From Anarhynchus alexandrinus (taxonomy: Eukaryota > Chordata > Aves > Charadriiformes > Charadriidae), in the NCBI GenBank assembly GCA_008711295.1, contig VUYV01000146.1, positions 859,730 through 923,729 of the forward strand: a DNA stretch of 64,000 bases, given 5' to 3'. Each line of letters opens with the position of its first letter. Positions within the stretch are counted from its first letter, which is position 1. The translations under genes were made by a program, and so were the position numbers. The notes beneath the pieces were generated by a model. That model ran no database searches and was not told where the DNA came from. It saw nothing but the letters and a program-made list of their open reading frames with translations. Shown here in pieces: positions 11,790-21,900 of the stretch.

Positions 11790-11889
11790 CCCAACGACAA
11801 GCAAATTGGGCAAAAATGTCAGGAGGCCTGCATGGATGAACAAGAAACTCCTGGACAAACTCAAAAACAAAAAGGAGGCCTACAGAGTG
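11790..11889 (+). mobile_element. 100-bp internal sliver of CR1 ORF2
   Basis: The segment around GGCCTGCATGGATGAACAAG matches 12543-12643 of the larger CR1 downstream, at the EN-RT linker coding for [17 protein letters not shown] sequence. No CR1 sequence is evident on either side, and the 3' signature is absent. It is therefore not a normal 5'-truncated insertion. It may be the remnant of a deleted copy or a templated patch. Confidence 0.75.
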
Positions 11890-11892
11890 TGC

Positions 11893-12194
11893 ACTGCTTA
11901 TTCCTGTATAAAAACATTTCTGTTCTGTTCTTAGGCCCCTGGCCCCCTGACCTTTTTCTGGCAGGAAGCATTTCCACCATAATCAATTTGTCCCTTGTCT
12001 AAGGAACATCCCAGTTTCACCTTCTTACCTTTTGGATTGTTTGCTCCTCCTAGTATTACTTAAGCAATTTTTCCAATTAGAAAGAAAGCAAGCTAAAAAA
12101 GGAAGTATTTCTGCCTTTGTCCATATTTCTTTCTTTGTATTTAGGGCTTTCAGCATGACATAAGCAATCCAGAAAGTTCCTGGAATGCTAACTT
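11893..12194. other. Short unique spacer between CR1 pieces
   Basis: No coding or repeat signal is recognised. It contains the two bases (11947 and 11976) that differ between the duplicate copies. Confidence 0.5.
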
Positions 12195-12197
12195 GGA

Positions 12198-14480
12198 ATG
12201 TTCCTGAATGATAGCTTCCTTCTCCAAGTGATAGAGGAGCCAATGAGGAGAGGTACCATGCTGGACCTTGTTCTCACCAACAAGGAGGGGCTGGTAGGGA
12301 ATATCACCCTCAAGGGCAGCCTTAGCTGCAGTGACCTTGAGGTGGTGGAGTTCAAGATCCTTAGGGCAGCAAGGAGGGTGCACAGTAAGCTTGCTACCCT
12401 GGGCTTCAGGAGAGAAGACTTTGGCCTCTTCAGGGACCTGCTTGGCAGAGTACCACAGGATAAAGCGCCGGAGGGAAGAGGGGCCCAAGAAAGCTGGCTA
12501 ATATTCAAGGATCACCTCTGCCAAGCTCAGGAGCGATGCGTCCCAACAAAGAGGAAGTCAGGCAAAAGCATCAGGGGGCCTGCATGGATGAACAAGGAGC
12601 TCCTGGACAAATTGAAACTCAAAAAGGAAGCCTACAGAGAGTGGAAGCATGGACAGGTAGCCTGGGAGGAATACAGAGAAATTGTCTGAGCAGCCAGGGA
12701 TCAGGTTAGGAAAGCTAAAGCCCAGATACAGTTAAATCTTGCAAGGGACATCAAGGGCAACAAGAAAAGCTTCTATAGGTATGTAGGTGACAAAAGGGAG
12801 ACTATGGAAAATGTGGGCCCTCTCCAGAAGGAAACGGGAGACCTGGTTACCCAGCATATGGACAAGGCTAAGGTACTCATCTTTTTGGCTCAGTATTCAC
12901 CAGCAAGTGCTCTAGCCACACCACACGAGTTGCAGAAGGCAAAGGCAGGGACTGGGAGAATGAAGAACTGCCCACTGTAGGAGAAGAACACATTCAAAAC
13001 CATCTGAGGAACTGGAAGGTGCACAAGTCTGTGGGACCTGATGAGATTCGTCCACTGGTCCTGAGGGAACTGGCAGATGAAGTTGCCAAGCCACTATCCA
13101 TCATATTTGAGAAGCCATTGCAGTCTGGTTCAAGTTCTTGCTGACTGAAAAAGGGGAAACATAACCCCCATTTTTAAAAAAGAAGAAAAAGAAGACCTCC
13201 AGAACTACAGGCCAGTTAGTCTCACCTCTCTGCCCAGCAAGATTATGGAGCAGATCGTCCTGGAAACTATGCTAAGATACCTGGAAAATAAGGAGGTGGT
13301 TGGTGTCAGCCAACATGGCTCCGCTAAGGGCAAATCGTGCCTGACAACTTTGGTGGCCTTCTACGATGGGGTTACAGCATTGGCAGATAAGGCAAGAGCA
13401 ACTGACATCATCTACCTGGACTTGTGCAAAGCATTTGACACTGTCCCACACAACATCCTGGTCTCTAAGTTGGAGAGACATGGACTTGATGGATGGGCCA
13501 CTTGGTGGGTAAGGAAGTGGCTGGATGGCTGCACTCAAAAAGTGATGGTCAACAGCTCGATGTCCACGTGGCGAGCAGGGATGAGTGGTGTCCCTCATGG
13601 GTTGGTACTGGGACCGGTGCTGTTTAACATCTTTGTTGGCGACATTTTTGGTGGGATTGAGTGCACCCTCAGCAAGTTTGCCCACGACATCAAGATGTGT
13701 GGAGTAGTTGATGTGCTGGAGGGAGGTGATACCATCCAGAGGGACCTGGACAAGCTTGAGAGGTGGGCCCTTGCAAACCTTGTGAAGTTCAACAAGGCCA
13801 AGTGTAAAGTCCTGCACCTTGGTCGGTGCAATCCCAAACACAAATACAGGCTGGTTTGAGACTGGATTGAGACCAGCCCTGAGGACAAGGACTTGGGGGT
13901 GTTGGTGGACGAGAAGCTCAACATAAGCTGGCAATGTGTGCTCACAGTCCAGAAAGCCAATCGCATCCTGGGCTGCCTCAAAAGAAGCGTGTCCAGCAGG
14001 TCAAGGGACCTGATTCTGCCCTTCTACTCCACTCTTGTGAGACCCCACCTGGAGTGCTGCTTCCAGCTCTGGAGCCCCCAGCATAAGAAGGGCATCGACC
14101 TGTTGGAGCAAGTCCAGAGGAGGGCCACAAAGATGATCAGAGGGCTGGAGCACCTCTCCTATGAGGAGAGGCTGAGAGAGTTGGGGCTATTAAGCCTGGA
14201 GAAGAGAAGGCTCCAGGGAGACCTTATAGCAGCCTTCAAGTACCTAAAGGGGGCCTACAGGAGAGCTGGGGAAGGACTCTTTATTAGGGAGTGTAGTGAT
14301 AGGACGAGGGGTAATGGTTTTAAACTGAAAGAGGGAAGATTTAGATTTGATATTAGGAAGAAATTTTTCACTCTGCGGGTGGTGAGACAATGGAACAGGC
14401 TATCCAGAGAAGCTGGGGATGCCCTATCCCTGGAAGTGTTCAAGGCCAGGTTTGACGGGGTTTTGAGCAGCCTGGCCTAG
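12198..14480 (+). pseudogene. CR1 ORF2 pseudogene (EN tail, RT, C-terminal domain)
   Basis: Three long blocks share one frame: 12198-12689, 13245-13859 and 13893-14480. The first holds the endonuclease end, with [13 protein letters not shown] followed by CSDLE. The conserved His of the SDH motif is Leu (CTT at 12336-12338). The second holds [12 protein letters not shown], motif [10 protein letters not shown], a [11 protein letters not shown] block in place of PQG, and motif C reading FAHD instead of FADD (CAC at 13683-13685). The third is the CR1 C-terminal region, ending at TAG 14478-14480. TGA stops at 12687-12689 and 13857-13859, and frameshifts near 12875 and 13140, break the frame. With both EN and RT catalytic residues altered, it is dead. 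Confidence 0.9.
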
Positions 14481-14568
14481 TGGAAGGTGTCCCCCGCCCA
14501 TGGCAGGGGGGTTGGAATGAGATGATCTTTAAGGTTCCTTCCCACCCTAATCATTCTATTATTCTATG
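12198..14568 (+). mobile_element. CR1 LINE, 2.4 kb (copy 1)
   Basis: A 5'-truncated CR1 starting in the C-terminal part of the endonuclease and ending TCATTCTATTATTCTATG (14551-14568). The 3' UTR has the typical GGCCTAGTGGAAGGTGTC and GGGGTTGGAATGAGATGATC blocks. It belongs to a different CR1 subfamily from the copy at 1451, judging by the EN-RT linker and C-terminus. An almost identical copy lies at 15616-17986. Confidence 0.92.
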
Positions 14569-14808
14569 TTTATAAATAGTACATTGTCTCTGCCTTCACC
14601 TCATGCAGTGAAGTCACAGTATCGTAAACAATAAATGTAATTCAGTAAATGTGAAATTCATGCCTGATCTGGTATGAGATAGAATTAAGAAGCCAAGCGC
14701 TAGCTTTTGTTTCTGCCCATGAAAACTCAAGCAACTAGAAACAGAAAGTGTTAGAGAGTTTCCCTGAGACTGCAGATTTCTTCCTCGAAATCTTAGACAC
14801 TTAAACAT
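14569..14808. other. Unique spacer between two CR1 copies (copy 1)
   Basis: About 240 bases of unique sequence separate the 3' end of one CR1 from the truncated 5' end of the next. No gene or repeat is recognised. The second copy is 17987-18226. Confidence 0.5.
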
Positions 14809-14890
14809 ACACAAGTCTATGGGGATGTGATACACCCAAGGGTACTGAGAGAGCTGGTGAAAGTGTTCACCAAGCCAGTTTCCATCATTT
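14809..14890 (+). mobile_element. CR1 fragment cut by the N (copy 1)
   Basis: It starts ACACAAGTCTATGGGGATG and matches the RT N-terminal region of the CR1 at about 2578-2660. It stops at CCATCATTT directly before N14891. In copy 2 the same sequence continues into 18309 and onward, so this is the interrupted end of one contig or copy. Confidence 0.85.
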
Positions 14891-14891
14891 N
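14891..14891. other. Undetermined base (N) at the duplication junction
   Basis: One N lies exactly between the two 3417-bp copies. The three outer junction contexts share TTTA: CAACTTTAGTAG on the left, CATCATTTATCAG on the right, and CATCATTT-N-AGTAG in the middle. Short homology would be compatible with a real junction, but an N at this point is more typical of a scaffold join. Confidence 0.95.
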
Positions 14892-15207
14892 AGTAGAATT
14901 TTCATCTATTAGCTCTAGGCAGACACTATATCCTTTTTTTTGTAGACGGACTAGGGCTTTTTGCTTTAGGATTTTTTTTGTTTGTGCCAACTGTGCGTTG
15001 GCTGATTTCTACTGTTAACCGAATGCAAAGGATTTGTGTGTTTTAATACCTTTCTTGAAGCCAGAAGAAATCAGAGCTTATATTTTATATAAAATGATCA
15101 TTTCTTTACAGAAATATTTTCTGTTGTAATTTCTTCAAGCTAATCATAACAACATTCAGTATCTTGGGCAAGACATAAATACAAATGTTGTATATATGTA
15201 TGTACAT

Positions 15208-15307
15208 CCCAACGACAAGCAAATTGGGCAAAAATGTCAGGAGGCCTGCATGGATGAACAAGAAACTCCTGGACAAACTCAAAAACAAAAAGGAGGCCTA
15301 CAGAGTG
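15208..15307 (+). mobile_element. 100-bp CR1 sliver (copy 2)
   Basis: Same as 11790-11889, at the constant 3418 offset. Confidence 0.75.
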
Positions 15308-15615
15308 TGCACTGCTTATTCCTGTATAAAAACATTTCTGTTCTGTTCTTAGGCCCCTGGCCCCATGACCTTTTTCTGGCAGGAAGCATTTCCCCCATAA
15401 TCAATTTGTCCCTTGTCTAAGGAACATCCCAGTTTCACCTTCTTACCTTTTGGATTGTTTGCTCCTCCTAGTATTACTTAAGCAATTTTTCCAATTAGAA
15501 AGAAAGCAAGCTAAAAAAGGAAGTATTTCTGCCTTTGTCCATATTTCTTTCTTTGTATTTAGGGCTTTCAGCATGACATAAGCAATCCAGAAAGTTCCTG
15601 GAATGCTAACTTGGA

Positions 15616-17898
15616 ATGTTCCTGAATGATAGCTTCCTTCTCCAAGTGATAGAGGAGCCAATGAGGAGAGGTACCATGCTGGACCTTGTTCTCACCAACA
15701 AGGAGGGGCTGGTAGGGAATATCACCCTCAAGGGCAGCCTTAGCTGCAGTGACCTTGAGGTGGTGGAGTTCAAGATCCTTAGGGCAGCAAGGAGGGTGCA
15801 CAGTAAGCTTGCTACCCTGGGCTTCAGGAGAGAAGACTTTGGCCTCTTCAGGGACCTGCTTGGCAGAGTACCACAGGATAAAGCGCCGGAGGGAAGAGGG
15901 GCCCAAGAAAGCTGGCTAATATTCAAGGATCACCTCTGCCAAGCTCAGGAGCGATGCGTCCCAACAAAGAGGAAGTCAGGCAAAAGCATCAGGGGGCCTG
16001 CATGGATGAACAAGGAGCTCCTGGACAAATTGAAACTCAAAAAGGAAGCCTACAGAGAGTGGAAGCATGGACAGGTAGCCTGGGAGGAATACAGAGAAAT
16101 TGTCTGAGCAGCCAGGGATCAGGTTAGGAAAGCTAAAGCCCAGATACAGTTAAATCTTGCAAGGGACATCAAGGGCAACAAGAAAAGCTTCTATAGGTAT
16201 GTAGGTGACAAAAGGGAGACTATGGAAAATGTGGGCCCTCTCCAGAAGGAAACGGGAGACCTGGTTACCCAGCATATGGACAAGGCTAAGGTACTCATCT
16301 TTTTGGCTCAGTATTCACCAGCAAGTGCTCTAGCCACACCACACGAGTTGCAGAAGGCAAAGGCAGGGACTGGGAGAATGAAGAACTGCCCACTGTAGGA
16401 GAAGAACACATTCAAAACCATCTGAGGAACTGGAAGGTGCACAAGTCTGTGGGACCTGATGAGATTCGTCCACTGGTCCTGAGGGAACTGGCAGATGAAG
16501 TTGCCAAGCCACTATCCATCATATTTGAGAAGCCATTGCAGTCTGGTTCAAGTTCTTGCTGACTGAAAAAGGGGAAACATAACCCCCATTTTTAAAAAAG
16601 AAGAAAAAGAAGACCTCCAGAACTACAGGCCAGTTAGTCTCACCTCTCTGCCCAGCAAGATTATGGAGCAGATCGTCCTGGAAACTATGCTAAGATACCT
16701 GGAAAATAAGGAGGTGGTTGGTGTCAGCCAACATGGCTCCGCTAAGGGCAAATCGTGCCTGACAACTTTGGTGGCCTTCTACGATGGGGTTACAGCATTG
16801 GCAGATAAGGCAAGAGCAACTGACATCATCTACCTGGACTTGTGCAAAGCATTTGACACTGTCCCACACAACATCCTGGTCTCTAAGTTGGAGAGACATG
16901 GACTTGATGGATGGGCCACTTGGTGGGTAAGGAAGTGGCTGGATGGCTGCACTCAAAAAGTGATGGTCAACAGCTCGATGTCCACGTGGCGAGCAGGGAT
17001 GAGTGGTGTCCCTCATGGGTTGGTACTGGGACCGGTGCTGTTTAACATCTTTGTTGGCGACATTTTTGGTGGGATTGAGTGCACCCTCAGCAAGTTTGCC
17101 CACGACATCAAGATGTGTGGAGTAGTTGATGTGCTGGAGGGAGGTGATACCATCCAGAGGGACCTGGACAAGCTTGAGAGGTGGGCCCTTGCAAACCTTG
17201 TGAAGTTCAACAAGGCCAAGTGTAAAGTCCTGCACCTTGGTCGGTGCAATCCCAAACACAAATACAGGCTGGTTTGAGACTGGATTGAGACCAGCCCTGA
17301 GGACAAGGACTTGGGGGTGTTGGTGGACGAGAAGCTCAACATAAGCTGGCAATGTGTGCTCACAGTCCAGAAAGCCAATCGCATCCTGGGCTGCCTCAAA
17401 AGAAGCGTGTCCAGCAGGTCAAGGGACCTGATTCTGCCCTTCTACTCCACTCTTGTGAGACCCCACCTGGAGTGCTGCTTCCAGCTCTGGAGCCCCCAGC
17501 ATAAGAAGGGCATCGACCTGTTGGAGCAAGTCCAGAGGAGGGCCACAAAGATGATCAGAGGGCTGGAGCACCTCTCCTATGAGGAGAGGCTGAGAGAGTT
17601 GGGGCTATTAAGCCTGGAGAAGAGAAGGCTCCAGGGAGACCTTATAGCAGCCTTCAAGTACCTAAAGGGGGCCTACAGGAGAGCTGGGGAAGGACTCTTT
17701 ATTAGGGAGTGTAGTGATAGGACGAGGGGTAATGGTTTTAAACTGAAAGAGGGAAGATTTAGATTTGATATTAGGAAGAAATTTTTCACTCTGCGGGTGG
17801 TGAGACAATGGAACAGGCTATCCAGAGAAGCTGGGGATGCCCTATCCCTGGAAGTGTTCAAGGCCAGGTTTGACGGGGTTTTGAGCAGCCTGGCCTAG
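15616..17898 (+). pseudogene. CR1 ORF2 pseudogene (copy 2)
   Basis: Same stops, frameshifts and catalytic changes as copy 1: SDH to SDL at 15754-15756 and FADD to FAHD at 17101-17103. The conceptual proteins of the three blocks (15616-16107, 16663-17277 and 17311-17898) are identical to those of copy 1. Confidence 0.9.
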
Positions 17899-17986
17899 TG
17901 GAAGGTGTCCCCCGCCCATGGCAGGGGGGTTGGAATGAGATGATCTTTAAGGTTCCTTCCCACCCTAATCATTCTATTATTCTATG
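15616..17986 (+). mobile_element. CR1 LINE, 2.4 kb (copy 2)
   Basis: Second copy of the CR1 at 12198-14568, with the same truncation point, 3' tail and lesions. This shows that the element inserted and decayed before the segment was doubled, or that the doubling is not biological. Confidence 0.92.
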
Positions 17987-18226
17987 TTTATAAATAGTAC
18001 ATTGTCTCTGCCTTCACCTCATGCAGTGAAGTCACAGTATCGTAAACAATAAATGTAATTCAGTAAATGTGAAATTCATGCCTGATCTGGTATGAGATAG
18101 AATTAAGAAGCCAAGCGCTAGCTTTTGTTTCTGCCCATGAAAACTCAAGCAACTAGAAACAGAAAGTGTTAGAGAGTTTCCCTGAGACTGCAGATTTCTT
18201 CCTCGAAATCTTAGACACTTAAACAT
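17987..18226. other. Unique spacer between two CR1 copies (copy 2)
   Basis: Equivalent of 14569-14808. Nothing recognised. Confidence 0.5.
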
Positions 18227-18945
18227 ACACAAGTCTATGGGGATGTGATACACCCAAGGGTACTGAGAGAGCTGGTGAAAGTGTTCACCAAGCCAGTTTC
18301 CATCATTTATCAGCAGTTGCTTGACAGCTGGCTGAATATGAGGCAGCAGTGTGTCCAGGTGTCCAAGAAGGCCAATAGCATCCTGGCTTGTATCAGGAAT
18401 AGTGTGGTGAGCAGGAACTCGGGAAGTGATCGTCCCCCATACTTGGCACTGATAAGGCCGTGTTAGTTTTGGGCCTCTCACTACAAGAAAGACATTGAGG
18501 TACTGGAGCGTGTCCAGAGAAGGGAAACAAAGTTGGTGAGGGGTCTAGAGCACAAGTGTCATGAGGAGCAGCTGAGGGAACTGGGGTTGTTTAGCCTGGA
18601 GAAAAGGATGCTGAGGGGAGACCTCATCACTCTTTACAGCTACCTGAAAGGAGGTTGTAGAGGGGTAGGGGTCAGTCTCTTCTCACAAGTAACAACTGAT
18701 AGAACAAGAGGAAACAGCCTCAAGTTGTGTCAGGGGAGGTTTAGATTGGATATTAGGGAAAATTTCTTCACAGAAAGGGTTACCAAACATTGGAACAGGC
18801 TGCCCAGGGAACTGGTGGAATTGCCATCCCTGGAGGTAGACATGGTTAGGGACATGGTTTATTAGTGGTTTTGGCAGTGTTACATTGATAGTTGGACTCA
18901 ATGATCTTGAAGGTCCCTTACAACCTGGAAGATTCTACGATTCTG
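18227..18945 (+). mobile_element. CR1 LINE with internal deletion
   Basis: A 5'-truncated CR1 of the same subfamily as 1451-4110. It starts in the RT fingers (AAGTCTATGGGG...) and at about 18318 (CATCAGCAGT-like, then TGACAGCTGGCTGAA) jumps forward by some 780 bases relative to the copy at 1451, losing the whole catalytic RT core. The C-terminal domain then reads [21 protein letters not shown] through [15 protein letters not shown] in one frame (18533-18865). The 3' end is GATTCTACGATTCTG at 18931-18945. Short CAGCAG/CAGC homology at the junction suggests a deletion by slippage or end-joining, or a jump during reverse transcription. It is inactive. Confidence 0.88.
18533..18865 (+). pseudogene. 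CR1 ORF2 C-terminal remnant
   Basis: A 110-codon frame covers the conserved CR1 C-terminal domain, which follows RT and is of unclear biochemical role. The patterns [26 protein letters not shown] and HWNRLPRE are characteristic. The end lacks the usual VFKSHLD stretch between LEV and DMV, so about ten residues are deleted. No catalytic part remains. Confidence 0.85.
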
Positions 18946-21900
18946 TCTCTGAAGCAAAACACATACCAACAGGAGCACAAAGGGAGTAATGCAATGGTCC
19001 CCCTGTTTGTATCCACATGCCAGCTAAATTTTATACTTGAATAAATTGCATCTATCAAGGTATGGGCAGCAGCTTTGCATGTGTTATTTTATCTCAGTGT
19101 AACCTACAGATGTTGATCTCATTGTTTATTACACCTTTTACTGTACCATCCCATACCATTTTCAGTGTGAGGTGGTTCCATAACTACTGCACGTGAACAC
19201 AGAGTCTGTTTGAAATATCTGCCTAAGCTGAGTATTCTTGGTAAAAATGAAATGAAATTTGATCTGAGATTGTCTTCCGTTCTCTTTTGTGTGCTCTTCA
19301 TTACAGTTTGCTTCATGTTTTCATCTCTTGTAGGAAATGTTTTAACCAATGGAATCAAGATACATAATCACATAACCTAAAATTGATCATAACCATTACA
19401 AGTGCCTAGAATGACTTTTGCCTATAGATTTTCAAGGATTTCCAGGAGCCTAACAGCTCAAAAGGATAATAGCCATTGTTAACAACTGGTGTATCTTGTG
19501 TTTACTATTTCCTTCCCCCTTTCTTTTGAAAATATATGTATGTTTACATTTATTAATTAATAAATACATACATGCAACATAATGTCTTTTTGCAAATATA
19601 TATTATTTTCTCTAATAATAAAGTTTGTGTGTGGAAAGTAGAAAATATTGTTATTTTTAACTGTTTTGTAAGTTGGCCTGAAGCAAACCCAAGCTCCAAG
19701 ATTTCTTGAAATCCCTAAATACTGAGATGCAAATCTAAATTAGTTTCCTATATTCGTGAGTTCTTTGTATTCATGACAGCTTGAACCCAGGTCCCATGTT
19801 TTGAATACCTTCTACATCCTCCTAAACATAAGTATCAGATACCAAGAGCTGTATTTAGAAAGCAGTTTAAAATGCATGTACACAACTAGTTTTATAGTGT
19901 ATTGATCCATTTGAACAGATATTGTAAAAAGTGGGTCGAACAAGACATGACAGGAGCTATTCATACTGATAGTTTTCTCTGAGGTTGCCTGTGGTTCCCT
20001 GGAAGGTTAAGTTTTGTTTTTATATATACTACTACTGCTTTAAAATTTCATAGGCAATAACAACTTCTATTATAAGGAACATTTGGTAACAATTTCATTT
20101 CTGCAAGTTGAAATAGCATTAAAGACATCATATGTTGTGCTAAAAGGAGGAAAGAAATACATACTCATTGCTCTTTCATATTTTTTCAGAGGTACACTAG
20201 AAACAGTTCATTTGACTGCACTATAGCACAGTTGACTAGATGAACAAAAAGCCATCACCAAAGCTGTCATTTCAATTTCTAACTCATTTCCTCTCTTTCT
20301 CTGTTTCACGGTCTGTGTTGCAAAAGCTTATCCCCCAGCTCCTAGGCAAAGGCAACTTGTGAATAACAAATCTCAATGTCAAAAATGTCTAGCAAAATGG
20401 AAAAAGGAAATTACTAATGAGAAAACCTCAGACACCCCTTATCAGGACCTATAGATAGTGGCTTTAGCAGTAACAGTAAGTTAGTGATGACATATGCTAT
20501 AGTACTGCTTTTGCTGCTTCTCCTGTGGCTAGAATGGTAAACTGTACTCTCTGTGAAGGATGTTAAGCTCATCTTCTATGAGTGCATGAGTAACCATCCA
20601 AATCAAAGAATGTGCTGTTCTCAAACAGCATTTAGGAACCCCTGCTTTTCAAAACAATCACAGACTTCTGTTGCTTGAGTCTGGCAATTTGGGTTGAAAA
20701 ATCTCCTGGGTCACCACCGTGTATTATGGGAAACCAGAGCTGGTCAGAAATGATAATTTTTTGAAACTGGAGTATTTAGTTAGCTGAATGCCAGGAGGGT
20801 TCTGCCACAACTCCTCTTGGACTGAAGAACCCATTTCTTTTAAGAAATAACTCTGCCTTTGTGCTTCCCAATGGGTACAACCAAAGCTTAAGCCACCTAG
20901 TAGACTGCATTTAATATCAAGGGCCATGAAATATCAGGATTATGGGAGCATCTGTAATGGACTCCCATAGTCCATTGCTCTGAGACATCACTGGTGACCA
21001 AATGCATGAAAGTTGAGAAGATTTCAAAAGGTCTGAGCTGCAGCTGTGGTAAGAATTGTATTATTCAGACTTGAGGTGTTAAAATCTAATTGTAAGACTG
21101 TGGACAGTGGCTGAACAAAAGAAATGCATGAAATAGCGTTGGACGTAATGAAATATAACAGTCTTGGTGTTTATTTGGCTGCCTTACTGTTGTCAAGTGT
21201 GTGTAGAGTGCCAGGCAGACAAGATTTTGAAAGAAGACAATGCAGTAGGTCTGTCTTTATTTCTGTACAACCCTGCCCTTTCCTAACAGATGGCTTAAAA
21301 CAACACTTAGGGGCAAAGTGAGAGTAGGACAATGCAAAATCAGACTAATCAAGACCTGGCTGCATGTTGCCTGATAACTAGGACTGCTTAAAGTGACTTC
21401 CTCTACAAGTTCCCTAGTTCTGAAAGTTGCTTCATTTGAAAGATTTCATATTTGTTATGATTGTGTGACTGCTAGATTTCCTGAAGTTCTTTCTTCTGCT
21501 TTTGAATATTTTGACTCAGAACTTCTTGGCTATAACTATCCATATCCAGGTAAGTATTTACTCAGTTTCTGTATGTACAGAACTTTAATCATCTGCTGAG
21601 GTTGTTGAAATTTACTTTCCTTCAGTGAATTATCTGGCTAAGGAGCTGCAAGGCAAATGTGTTTATTCAGAAGAGATCAAAAGTTGTTAGCAATGCAACC
21701 TTTGCTTCTGATATGTTAAAGAAAACTAGTTTGCTGTTTATTTACATTTTGGTTTAAAGACGTTTTGCTTAAGTTAACAAAGGAATAGTAATGCCATTAA
21801 ATTGTCTGTAGAATAAATAATGTGTTAGTAGTGTGTGTGAGTGTGAGGGGAAATACGGGGACAGGGAGAGAAGGAACAGCTTCTCTTGATTTTTGGATCA

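Larger units (their letters stand above)
11474..14890. repeat. 3417-bp direct repeat, copy 1 (probable assembly duplication)
   Basis: Positions 11474-14890 match 14892-18308 at a constant offset of 3418. I found only two substitutions: C11947 versus A15365, and A11976 versus C15394. The reading frames in the rest translate identically. The copies abut except for one N at 14891. A repeat ending exactly on an undetermined base, with allele-level divergence, is what two overlapping contigs or two haplotypes joined without merging would give. A true recent tandem duplication cannot be excluded by eye. Confidence 0.9.
14892..18308. repeat. 3417-bp direct repeat, copy 2 (probable assembly duplication)
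   Basis: Second copy of 11474-14890 with the two substitutions listed there. It flows without interruption into the rest of the truncated CR1 at 18309. Copy 1 flows without interruption from the unique DNA before 11474. A single-copy locus of 11474-14890 followed directly by 18309 would be fully continuous. Confidence 0.9.

Noticed and set aside
13272..13981. Minus-strand frames of 220 and 128 codons (and their duplicates at 16690-17399)
   Set aside because: They are antisense shadows of the CR1 reverse transcriptase region. The sense strand carries the recognisable motifs.
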